Assembly (NCBI RefSeq): GCF_001570565.1
Contig: NZ_BBXE01000021.1
Coordinates: 124,001-188,000 of the forward strand
From: Herbidospora yilanensis
GTDB lineage: Bacteria; Actinomycetota; Actinomycetes; Streptosporangiales; Streptosporangiaceae
Length of the DNA stretch: 64,000 nucleotides
Direction: 5' to 3'
Shown piece by piece: positions 18,244 to 28,609 of the stretch. Numbering within the stretch: the first letter of the stretch is position 1; each line of letters begins with the position of its first letter. The notes beneath the pieces are model-generated. The model was not told where the DNA came from, did no database searches, and was given only the letters and a program-made list of their open reading frames with translations. Position numbers and translations under genes: made by a program.

Positions 18244-20226
18244 GTGAACCCTGTCGACCCGAGGCGCGGCCCGGACCTCCCGCAGGCGGACCTTCCGATG
18301 CAGGATCCGCCCACCGACCCCACGGGCGAGACGTTCAGAGGGGGCTTTTCCAGTTTCGCCGCCCCGGCCCCCAGCCCGCATGAGATCATGCCAAGCACGT
18401 CTAATTCGGGCATGATCTCGGGAGGTTCCATGCCCTCGGAGCACAGTGATCCACGGCGCGGCCCGGCCTGGCCGGAAGTCCCGCCAGCCTGGCCCGAGGT
18501 GCCGCCGCCCGCCGCCTCGTACCCGCCCAATCCGGTCGCCGCACCCCACGGCCGGCCGGAGCCCGCGCCCTTCGGCGGCCCGCAGGCCCCTTCACCCGGC
18601 GGCTCGTTCCCTCCGAGCCCGGTCGCCGCGTGGCACGACGCCCGGCCTGAGAACCGGCCTGAGAACCGGCCCGAGAACCAGACCGGCCCGCAGAGCCCGC
18701 CGATCCCCCAGGCCCCGTTCCAGGAGCATCCGCCGTTCCCGGTGCCGCCACCGCCGCCGCCTCCGATGAGCCCGTTCGGGCCGGCCGACGACTATCCGGC
18801 CTTCGGCGCGGCGTCCGCCCCGGCCCGCCCCGCGTCCCCCGGCCCGGAGTTCCCGCCCGTCAGGGCCGGCAGCGGACCGGTGTTCCCGCCTCCGATGAAC
18901 CCGCCGGGTTTCCCGGAGCCGCAGGCCGCGCGGCAGCCCGCCCGGACCAACACGGGCCCCGGCTTCCCCGAACTGCCGCCCGAGGAGGGACCCTGGGCCT
19001 CGGCGCCCAACGTGTTCCCCCGCGCCGAGGAGCGGAACCCGTCGTTCCCGCCCCGGCCGGTCGAGCCGGCCCCGCAGCAGTCGTTCTCCTACCAGGAGCC
19101 GGCCACCACGTTCGGCACCCCGCGCGGCCCGTTCGACCCGCGTGTGCCCCAGCCGCCGATGGACCAGCAGCCGTTCCCGCCCGTCCAGGCCGCCGCGCCC
19201 GCCACCGACCGCACGGTCACGATGGGCCCGCCCGGCCAGCCCGCGCCGCCGCCGGCGGCACCGCAGGCCGCACCGCAGGCCCCGCAGCAACCGGCTCCGC
19301 CGATGAACGCGCCGCAGCAGCCGCACGGCTACGGCGGCCCGACCACGGGCGAGCACCTGGTGCAGCAGCTCCCCGGCGACGACCCCTACAAGCCGTTCGT
19401 CACCGCGGGCCAGATCAGCGGCCCGAAGACGCCCCCGGCCGCCCGGCAGCAGGAGTTGTGGGAGACCGTGTGGGGCGACGGCCAGCACACGACCGACGAT
19501 GACGACGACGAGAAGGGCAAGCCGGTCTGGCTGTTCGCGCTCGTCGGCTCGGTGCTGGTCGCGCTGATCGTGGCGCTGCTGTGGGCGTTCCTGGCCGGGC
19601 CGCTCAGTTCGGCCGCCGAGACGACCGCCCAGCCCGCCCCCTCGGCCAAGCCGTCGGCCACCAAGCCGGCGGCGCCCGCGGCGTCGGGCGGCATCCCCGA
19701 GTACGACGGCGAGAAGTCGGCCGTCAAGGGGACCCTCACCGACGAGACCGCCGGGATCTCGATCTCGCAGCTCGGCGGCCAGTGGAAGACCGACGCCGAC
19801 ACCCAGACGGTCATGTCGACCTACGGCTACTCGACCCGCCAGTACGTCAGCGCCGGGCTCACTTCCAAGGGCAAGCCGTGGTTCGCGACGGTCATGACGG
19901 GCCGGCTCCCCGCCGACCTCGCCTCGCAGTACAAGTCGCCGACCGACATGCGGCCGGTGCTGAACGGCGTGGTGTTCAAGGCCCGGCAGACGATCTTCCC
20001 GAGGCCCAACAAGGTCGCCAGGGTCGGCTCGCAGAAGCTGCCCGGCGGCCTGGGCCAGGCCGCCGCCTACAAGGTGACCGACGACGGCGGCGGGACCCTG
20101 GTCGTGGTGGCCGCGGTCAACACCGGCGCCGAGGTCCCGTCGATCGTCTACATGATGGTGCCGGACCTGCGCGACGACCTGCTGCCCGACGTCAACACGA
20201 TTCTCAAGTCGATCAAGAAGTCCTAG
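18244..20226 (+). CDS. Proline-rich single-pass membrane protein with a C-terminal external domain
   Basis: A predicted 660-residue protein: a very long cytoplasmic Pro/Gly/Gln-rich N-terminal region (to about residue 420), one membrane segment (LFALVGSVLVALIVALLWAF), an Ala/Pro-rich stalk, and an external domain of about 175 residues ending PDVNTILKSIKKS. That domain is homologous to the end of the protein at 52753-53679. The start is uncertain: GTG 18244 has a leaderless-type -10, while ATG 18430 has GGGAGG just upstream and follows an 11-bp inverted repeat; the 62 residues between are less codon-biased. The 3' end overlaps the P450 gene by 4 bp. Function unknown. Confidence 0.75.
   Translation: MNPVDPRRGPDLPQADLPMQDPPTDPTGETFRGGFSSFAAPAPSPHEIMPSTSNSGMISGGSMPSEHSDPRRGPAWPEVPPAWPEVPPPAASYPPNPVAAPHGRPEPAPFGGPQAPSPGGSFPPSPVAAWHDARPENRPENRPENQTGPQSPPIPQAPFQEHPPFPVPPPPPPPMSPFGPADDYPAFGAASAPARPASPGPEFPPVRAGSGPVFPPPMNPPGFPEPQAARQPARTNTGPGFPELPPEEGPWASAPNVFPRAEERNPSFPPRPVEPAPQQSFSYQEPATTFGTPRGPFDPRVPQPPMDQQPFPPVQAAAPATDRTVTMGPPGQPAPPPAAPQAAPQAPQQPAPPMNAPQQPHGYGGPTTGEHLVQQLPGDDPYKPFVTAGQISGPKTPPAARQQELWETVWGDGQHTTDDDDDEKGKPVWLFALVGSVLVALIVALLWAFLAGPLSSAAETTAQPAPSAKPSATKPAAPAASGGIPEYDGEKSAVKGTLTDETAGISISQLGGQWKTDADTQTVMSTYGYSTRQYVSAGLTSKGKPWFATVMTGRLPADLASQYKSPTDMRPVLNGVVFKARQTIFPRPNKVARVGSQKLPGGLGQAAAYKVTDDGGGTLVVVAAVNTGAEVPSIVYMMVPDLRDDLLPDVNTILKSIKKS
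18382..18419. repeat. Perfect 11-bp inverted repeat before the internal start site
   Basis: GAGATCATGCC (18382-18392) and GGCATGATCTC (18409-18419) are perfect inverted copies with 16 bp between them, immediately followed by GGGAGG and ATG 18430. The stretch is AT-richer than its surroundings. It could be an operator of an internal promoter or an mRNA hairpin near the ribosome site. Confidence 0.5.
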
Positions 20227-21479
20227 AACTCGCAGGTCATGTGCTTCGTCCCGTTGATGAAGCTGGAGAACAGCCGCTCGGGTGAGCCGCCTTCGATGGC
20301 GGGCACCCGGGTGAGCAGTTCCCGGAACATGACGGTGATCTCGCGCCGGGCCAGGTGGGCCCCGAGGCAGAAGTGGGGCCCGGGGCCGCCGAACCCGACG
20401 TGGGGGTTGGGGTTGCGGCCGATGTCGAACCGCAGCGGGTCGTCGAAGACCGCGGCGTCGCGGTTGGCCGACCAGTAGTAGAGGACGACCTTCTCGCCCT
20501 TCTTGTACTCGTTGCCGTTCATCACGTGGTCGCGGGTGACCTTGCGGCGCATGTAGTTGACCGGGCTGGCCAGCCGCACGATCTCCTCGACCGCGCCGGG
20601 CGCGAGGCCGTCGACGTCGGTGAGCCAGCGCGCCTTCTGGTCGGGGTTGACGGTGAGCAGGCGCAGGCCGTACGAGATGGCGTTCCTCGTGGTCTCGTTG
20701 CCGGCCACCACGAGCAGGATGAAGAACGAGCCGAGCTCCTGCAGCGTGAGGCGTTCGCCGTCGATGTTGGCGTTGACCAGCGACGAGATGAGGTCGTTGG
20801 TGGGGTTCTTCTCGCGGTGGGCGGCCAGGTCCTGGACGAGCTGCTGCAACTCCAGGCCGGCGGTGAGCAGCGCGGTGGCGATGGCCTCGGGGTCGCTGAC
20901 GTATTCGGGGTCCTGCGCGCCGAGGATCATGTTCGAGCGGTCGAAGACGAACCGGTAGTCCTTCTCCGGGATGCCCATCATGTCGCAGATGATCTTCAGA
21001 GGCAGGCGGGCCGCGACCTCCTCGACGAAGTCGCACCCGGGGCCCTTCTCCAGCAGGTCGTCGACGATCCCGGTGGCGGCGACCGAGACGTCGTCCTCGA
21101 ACTGCTTGATCATCTTCGGGGTGAACGCCCGGGACACGATCCGGCGCAGGCGGGCGTGCCGGGGGTCGTCCATGCTGATCATCGAGCCGAAGTACTCGAC
21201 GAACTCCGGCGGCATGTCGACGATGTTGGTCGCCCCGCCGTCACCGGAGCAGAAGACCTCGGGCGTCCGGCTGGCCTCCAGGATGTCCGCGTGCTTCACC
21301 AGGGCGTGGTAGCCGAGGCCCTGGGCGGCGAAGGAGACCGTGGGTTCCGCGTAGAAGGCGGGCTTGTCGAGGTCGCGGAGCAACTGGAAGGAGTGTTCCC
21401 GGTCGGCCATCGGCCGCTTCCAGAACTCCCAGTCCGACAGGTCGACATCGGCGGCCGAGGTGATCGGCGGCATCGTCAT
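20223..21479 (-). CDS. Cytochrome P450 (CYP124/125/142-like)
   Basis: A soluble bacterial P450 of 418 residues that inserts oxygen into a lipophilic substrate with electrons from ferredoxin partners not encoded nearby. Hallmarks are the I-helix oxygen-binding motif AGNETT (259-264), ExxR (E299-R302) and the haem loop FGGPGPHFCLG with ligand C371. Overall wording recalls the steroid and branched-lipid hydroxylases CYP124/125/142 of mycobacteria, but I cannot place it precisely. The start is ATG at 21479 behind GGAGGC. It lies 43 bp after the GMC oxidoreductase gene on the same strand, likely one operon, divergent from an acyl-CoA ligase. Confidence 0.93.
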   Translation of the reverse strand: MTMPPITSAADVDLSDWEFWKRPMADREHSFQLLRDLDKPAFYAEPTVSFAAQGLGYHALVKHADILEASRTPEVFCSGDGGATNIVDMPPEFVEYFGSMISMDDPRHARLRRIVSRAFTPKMIKQFEDDVSVAATGIVDDLLEKGPGCDFVEEVAARLPLKIICDMMGIPEKDYRFVFDRSNMILGAQDPEYVSDPEAIATALLTAGLELQQLVQDLAAHREKNPTNDLISSLVNANIDGERLTLQELGSFFILLVVAGNETTRNAISYGLRLLTVNPDQKARWLTDVDGLAPGAVEEIVRLASPVNYMRRKVTRDHVMNGNEYKKGEKVVLYYWSANRDAAVFDDPLRFDIGRNPNPHVGFGGPGPHFCLGAHLARREITVMFRELLTRVPAIEGGSPERLFSSFINGTKHMTCEF

Positions 21480-21522
21480 GAGTGGAGCCTCCGGGGGAGG
21501 GAAACCAGAACGACATTCGGTA

Positions 21523-23064
21523 TTAATGCTGCCATACCAACTCTGCCGCGCGCTCGGCGATCATCACAACGGGCGCGTGGGTGTGCCCCCGGTTCAGCGT
21601 CGGCATGACCGACGCGTCGACCACCCGCAGCCCCTCGACGCCGCGCACCCGCAACTCGGGGTCGACGACCGACTCCTCGTCGGCGCCCATGCGGCAGGTG
21701 CCGACCGGGTGGTAGAGCGTCTCGGACCGGTCGCGCACCCACTTCGCCATCTCGTCGTCGGTCTTCGGATCGGTGTACGGCTCGATCGCGCCGTCGACGT
21801 AGGGCCGCAACGCCCCGGCCCCGCCGACGCGCAGGCAGGCCTTGAGCCCGTCGACGAGTCTGCGCAGGTCGGCGGGTTCGGTCAGGTAGCCGGGGTCGAT
21901 GACGGGGTCGCGGCCGTCGAGCGTCACCCGGCCCCGCGACTCGGGCTGGAGCAACACCGCCGCGACGGTCAGGCCGTGCCCGGCGGGCGGGGTGCGGCCG
22001 TGGTCGACGAACACGGCGGGGGCGAAGATGAGCTCGACGTCGGGGGCCGGTTCGGCGTCGGAGGTCCGGATGAAGGCGACCGCCTCGGCGACGTTCGAGG
22101 TCAGCATGCCCTTGCGGCCGACCAGGTAGCTGAGCAGGTTCGGCACGCTCTCCGCGCCGCTCATCGTGATGGGCTTCGGGCAGCGGAAGTAGGCGCCGGT
22201 GGCCAGGTGGTCCATCAGGTTCGCGCCGACGCTGGGCGAGGCGCGCACCACCGGGACGCCGTTCGACGCCAGCACGTCGGGGTCGCCGATGCCCGACAAC
22301 ATCAGCAGGTGCGGCGAGCCGATCGCGCCGGCCGACAGGATGACCTCCTTCCTGGCGACGACACGCGCCCCGTCGCCGTATTCGACCGCGACCGCGCGGC
22401 CGTCGTCGACCACGACGCGGTGGACCTGCGCGGCGGTCAGCACGGTCAGGTTGGGGCGCGACATGGCCGGGCGCAGATAGGCGTCGGCGCAGCTCCAGCG
22501 GTGGCCCCGGTCCTGGGTGACGGGGGTCGGGCCGTAACCCTCGTTCGACGGGCCGTTGAGCTCGTCGAGCCGCGTCATGCCGAGTTCGGCGCACGCCCGC
22601 AGGAACGCGCCGGTCGCCTCGTTGGGCGAGCGCAGCTCCGAGACGTGGACCGGGCCGCTGGTGCCGTAGACGCCGCCGGCGTTGGAGCCGACGCGGTGTT
22701 CGGCGCGGCGGAAGTAGGGCTCGACCTCGGCGTACGACCAGCCCGGGAGGTCCCACTGGTCGTAGTCGAGGGGGTGGCCGCGGAGCCACATCATGGCGTT
22801 CATCGACGAGCTGCCGCCGAGCATGCGGCCTCTCGGCCAGTAGATCTCCCGGCCCGACAGGCCCGGTTGCGGGGTGGTGGTGAAGTTCCAGTCGTAGCTG
22901 GTGCCGAACAGTTTGCTGAAGCCCGCCGGCATGCGGACCTCCAGCTTGCGGTCGCTGCCGCCGGCCTCGATGAGGGCCACGGTCGCCGACGCGTGCTCCG
23001 ACAACCGGGCGGCCAGCACGCAGCCGGCCGAACCCGCTCCGACGATGACATAGTCGAACTCCAT
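21523..23064 (-). CDS. GMC-family FAD-dependent alcohol oxidoreductase
   Basis: A choline-dehydrogenase-like flavoprotein of 513 residues that oxidises an alcohol to an aldehyde. The FAD-binding fingerprint GAGSAGCVLAARL is at residues 9-21, followed by the family signature region GRMLGGSSSMNAMMWLRGH and the active-site histidine stretch YHPVGTCRMG plus NRGHTHAP near the end. ATG at 23064 is the normal family start. It is probably the first gene of an operon with the P450 and is divergent from the acyl-CoA ligase. A hydroxylation, alcohol oxidation and CoA activation sequence for a lipid is inferred from this grouping. Confidence 0.9.
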   Translation of the reverse strand: MEFDYVIVGAGSAGCVLAARLSEHASATVALIEAGGSDRKLEVRMPAGFSKLFGTSYDWNFTTTPQPGLSGREIYWPRGRMLGGSSSMNAMMWLRGHPLDYDQWDLPGWSYAEVEPYFRRAEHRVGSNAGGVYGTSGPVHVSELRSPNEATGAFLRACAELGMTRLDELNGPSNEGYGPTPVTQDRGHRWSCADAYLRPAMSRPNLTVLTAAQVHRVVVDDGRAVAVEYGDGARVVARKEVILSAGAIGSPHLLMLSGIGDPDVLASNGVPVVRASPSVGANLMDHLATGAYFRCPKPITMSGAESVPNLLSYLVGRKGMLTSNVAEAVAFIRTSDAEPAPDVELIFAPAVFVDHGRTPPAGHGLTVAAVLLQPESRGRVTLDGRDPVIDPGYLTEPADLRRLVDGLKACLRVGGAGALRPYVDGAIEPYTDPKTDDEMAKWVRDRSETLYHPVGTCRMGADEESVVDPELRVRGVEGLRVVDASVMPTLNRGHTHAPVVMIAERAAELVWQH

Positions 23065-23111
23065 CCCTCGTACTTACTCCTCCCATTCCGGCCCGTCCAG
23101 GTTTTAAGGTG

Positions 23112-23129
23112 ACCTACGTACCGGTAGGT
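23112..23129. promoter_or_regulatory. 18-bp inverted repeat, candidate TetR-type operator
   Basis: ACCTAC-GTACCG-GTAGGT is a perfect 6-6-6 inverted repeat in the 92-bp gap between the divergent GMC oxidoreductase and acyl-CoA ligase genes. Its size and form suit a TetR-family repressor of lipid genes. No such regulator is encoded next to it. Confidence 0.55.
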
Positions 23130-23156
23130 ATGTCGACCCCCTGGAGGATGCAGGCC

Positions 23157-24680
23157 ATGCTCAACCTGTCGATCGTGCTGGAGGACAGCGCCCGGGAGGC
23201 GCCCGACCGCACCGCCGTCGTCTTCGGTGATCTGCGGTTGTCCTACTCGTTCGTGAACACCGTGGCCAACCAGGTGGCCAACCTGCTGGTGTCACGGGGC
23301 GTCGGGCGGGGTGACAAGGTCGCCCTGGCGTGCCCGAACTCGCCCTACTTCCCGTTCGTCTACTTCGGCATCCTGAAGGCGGGGGCGACGGTCGTACCGC
23401 TGAACGTGCTGCTGCAGGGGCGCGAGATCGCCTACCACCTCGACGACTCCGAGGCCAAGGCGTTCTTCTGCTTCGAGGGCACCCCCGAGCTGCCCCTCGG
23501 CGAGCGCGGTAAGGCCGGGTTCGAGGCGTCGGGCGCCGAGGTGTTCATCGTGCTGCCCGCGACGCCGCTGGCCACCGAGTCGGAGTTCGGCGAGACCATC
23601 TGGGCCGCCCTCGGCGGGATGAGCGGCGAGTTCGAGCCCGTGCAGACCGACCCGTCCGACACCGCGGTCATCCTCTACACGAGCGGCACCACCGGGCAGC
23701 CCAAGGGCGCCGAGCTCAGCCACCAGAACATGCTGCTCAACGCCATGGTGGCCGACACGATGTTCCCGTCGGCGGGCGACGACGTCTATCTGGCGACGCT
23801 GCCGCTGTTCCACTCGTTCGGCCAGACCGTCGTCATGAACGGCGGCTTCCGGCGGCGGGCCACGCTGGTGCTGCTGCCCCGGTTCGAGCCGGTCGAGGCG
23901 CTGCGGCTGATGAACGCCGAGGGCGTCACCCTGTTCGCGGGGGTGCCCACCATGTACTGGGCGCTGCTGACGACCGTCCACGCCGGCGGCGGGCAGGTGC
24001 CCACCACGCTGAAGACCGCCTGCTCGGGCGGCGCGGCGCTGCCGGTCGAGGTGCTGAAGGACTTCGAGACCACCTTCGCGGTGCCGATCCTGGAGGGGTA
24101 CGGGCTCTCGGAGACCTCGCCCGTCGCCTCGTTCAACCAGCCGGGCAGGGTGGCGAAGGCCGGCTCGATCGGCACCCCGATCTGGGGCGTCGAGATGAAG
24201 CTCATCGACGCCGCCTGGAACACCGCCGAGGAGATCGGCGAGATCGCCATCCGCGGCCACAACGTCATGAAGGGCTACTACAACCGGCCCGAGGCGACCG
24301 CCGAGGTGATGAACGACGGCTGGTTCCGCACCGGCGACATCGCCACCCGCGACGAAGACGGCTACTACTTCATCGTCGACCGCGCCAAGGACATGATCAT
24401 CCGCGGTGGCTTCAACGTCTATCCGCGGGAGATCGAGGAGGTGCTGATGACCCACGAGGCCGTCTCGCTGGCCGCCGTCGTCGGCGTCGCCCACGAGTCG
24501 CACGGCGAGGAGATCAAGGCCTACGTCATCGTCAAGCCCGATGCGACCGTCACCGAGGAGGCGCTGGTGGAGTGGGGGAAGGAGATGATGGCGCAGTACA
24601 AGTACCCGCGCATCGTCGAGTTCCGCGACACGCTCCCGATGACCGCGACGGGCAAGATCCTGAAGCGCGAACTGCGCTGA
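23157..24680 (+). CDS. Long-chain acyl-CoA ligase (FadD-like)
   Basis: An adenylate-forming enzyme of 507 residues that activates a fatty or branched carboxylic acid with ATP and CoA. Motifs are the P-loop YTSGTTGQPKGAE, GYGLSETSP, the D-x6-KD hinge DRAKDMIIRGGFNVYPREIE, and the C-terminal catalytic lysine in TATGKILKREL. The start is ATG at 23157 with GGAGG 9 nt upstream; the frame extends to 23109, but that part crosses the operator. It is divergent from the GMC/P450 operon. The acid activated is unknown. Confidence 0.92.
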   Translation: MLNLSIVLEDSAREAPDRTAVVFGDLRLSYSFVNTVANQVANLLVSRGVGRGDKVALACPNSPYFPFVYFGILKAGATVVPLNVLLQGREIAYHLDDSEAKAFFCFEGTPELPLGERGKAGFEASGAEVFIVLPATPLATESEFGETIWAALGGMSGEFEPVQTDPSDTAVILYTSGTTGQPKGAELSHQNMLLNAMVADTMFPSAGDDVYLATLPLFHSFGQTVVMNGGFRRRATLVLLPRFEPVEALRLMNAEGVTLFAGVPTMYWALLTTVHAGGGQVPTTLKTACSGGAALPVEVLKDFETTFAVPILEGYGLSETSPVASFNQPGRVAKAGSIGTPIWGVEMKLIDAAWNTAEEIGEIAIRGHNVMKGYYNRPEATAEVMNDGWFRTGDIATRDEDGYYFIVDRAKDMIIRGGFNVYPREIEEVLMTHEAVSLAAVVGVAHESHGEEIKAYVIVKPDATVTEEALVEWGKEMMAQYKYPRIVEFRDTLPMTATGKILKRELR

Positions 24681-24691
24681 GACGCAGCCGG

Positions 24692-24720
24692 GGCCGCGCC
24701 GGTTCCGTTCCGGCGCGGCC
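24692..24720 (+). terminator. Terminator after the acyl-CoA ligase
   Basis: A perfect 11-bp stem, GGCCGCGCCGG (24692-24702) with CCGGCGCGGCC (24710-24720), and a 7-nt loop, 11 bp after the stop. It is followed by GTTCAG rather than a real T run, as is common in high-GC genomes. Confidence 0.7.
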
Positions 24721-24812
24721 GTTCAGTGCCCGAAATTAGATGATTCCGCTCTGGCGAAGCGGGTAGGGAGGCGCGCGTGCCGCCGTAGTCGATGTCGGGG
24801 AGAGACAACTCC

Positions 24813-27290
<2,478 letters not shown>

Positions 27291-27296
27291 GAAGGA

Positions 27297-27332
27297 AGAA
27301 GACCCCCGGGCGTCGCGGCCCGGGGGTCTTCT
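27297..27332. terminator. Strong bidirectional terminator
   Basis: A perfect 15-bp stem (27297-27311 with 27318-27332) and a 6-nt loop GTCGCG, with CTTC/TTCC-rich flanks, between the converging ends of the sugar dehydrogenase (27290) and tmsB (27343) genes. Confidence 0.85.
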
Positions 27333-27342
27333 CTTCGTACGG

Positions 27343-28602
27343 TCAGGGCCAGTCCAGCGCCGGCCGGAGCGGCACGTGGGACCTGCGGTCGTCGTCGAGC
27401 TTGACGCCGAGCACCTGGTGGAGCTGGACCTTGTTGCGCTCGAAGCCGACGATGCAGCCCGCCATGTAGAGGCGCCACACGCGGGCGGTGCCCTGGCCGA
27501 CTTCGGCCACGGCCTCGTCCCAGTGGTCGTCGAGGTTCCGGCACCAGTCGCGGAGGGTCAGCGCGTAGTGCTCGCGCAGGTTCTCCTCGTGGCGGATCTC
27601 GTAGCCGAGGTCCTCCATCTCGCGGACCAGCGTGCCGACCGATTCGAGTTCCCCGTCGGGGAAGACGTAGCGGTTGATGAAGCCGGTGCGGTTGATGGAG
27701 CGTTCTTTTCCGGACGGGCGGGTGATGCAGTGGTTGAGCAGCCTGCCGCCCGGCTTGAGTTTGCCGTACAGGAATGAGAAGTAGCTCTTCAGCTGGTTGG
27801 CGCCGATGTGCTCCGTGAGACCGATGGAGCTGACCACATCGAAGTCGCCTTCCGGTACGTCGCGGTAGTCGGAGAATCGCACCTCAGCGAGGTCTCCGAG
27901 GCCTTCCTCCGCGATGGCCTTCTGCGCCCACTCGGCCTGCTGCTTGGACAGCGTCACGCCGAGCGCCTTCACTCCGTACTCCTTGGCCGCGTGGCGGACC
28001 ATGCTGCCCCAGCCGCAGCCCACGTCGAGCAGCCGCATGCCGGGCTTCAGGTCGAGCTTCTTGGCGACCAGGTCGAACTTGGCGAACTGGGCCTCCTCCA
28101 GCGTGCTGTCCTGCCGCGGGTAGACCGCGCAGGTGTACGCCATCGAGGGCCCGAGCACCCACTCGTAGAACCTGTTGGACACGTCGTAGTGATGGTGGAT
28201 GGCCTCGGCGTCGCGCTGTTTGGCGTGCCGGCTGCCGAGTTTGGCCATCGCCGACTTCCGCACCTCCTGCGGGGGCAGCGGCACCCGCATGAGCAGCGGC
28301 TTGGGCCCGAGGGCCCGGATGGCGGCGACCTTCTCCGAAAGCGGCAGATCGTTGATCGTGAGCGACCACATCCGGTCGAGCAGCGTATACATGTCGCCGT
28401 GCACGTCGAGGTGCCCGGACACGTATGCCCTGGCCAGTCCCATTTCGCCGGGGGCCTGCGCGAGGTAGGCCACCGCGACCGGCGACTTCACCTCGATTCT
28501 GATGTCGGCCATCGACGGGCCCGCTTTGCTCCCGTCGTAGGCGTGGAACTCGATGCCGGCTCCCGTGCCGACGACCTTCTCGAAGATCTCGGCGAGTGTC
28601 AT
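27343..28602 (-). CDS. tmsB: SAM-dependent fatty acid methyltransferase TmsB (CFA synthase-like)
   Basis: A cyclopropane-fatty-acyl-phospholipid synthase-like enzyme of 419 residues that adds a methylene from SAM to the double bond of phospholipid oleate. The SAM motif DVGCGWG is at 193-199; IHHHYDVSNRFYEWVLG and VVSSIGLTEHIG are family signatures. The adjacent upstream FAD protein identifies the pair as tmsA-tmsB, which makes 10-methyl fatty acids such as tuberculostearate: TmsB makes the 10-methylene intermediate. The start is ATG at 28602, 7 bp after the tmsA stop; the frame extends further, but that part would lie in tmsA. A plain cyclopropane synthase is the alternative if the pairing is misleading. 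Confidence 0.88.
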   Translation of the reverse strand: MTLAEIFEKVVGTGAGIEFHAYDGSKAGPSMADIRIEVKSPVAVAYLAQAPGEMGLARAYVSGHLDVHGDMYTLLDRMWSLTINDLPLSEKVAAIRALGPKPLLMRVPLPPQEVRKSAMAKLGSRHAKQRDAEAIHHHYDVSNRFYEWVLGPSMAYTCAVYPRQDSTLEEAQFAKFDLVAKKLDLKPGMRLLDVGCGWGSMVRHAAKEYGVKALGVTLSKQQAEWAQKAIAEEGLGDLAEVRFSDYRDVPEGDFDVVSSIGLTEHIGANQLKSYFSFLYGKLKPGGRLLNHCITRPSGKERSINRTGFINRYVFPDGELESVGTLVREMEDLGYEIRHEENLREHYALTLRDWCRNLDDHWDEAVAEVGQGTARVWRLYMAGCIVGFERNKVQLHQVLGVKLDDDRRSHVPLRPALDWP

Positions 28603-28609
28603 GCGTGCA

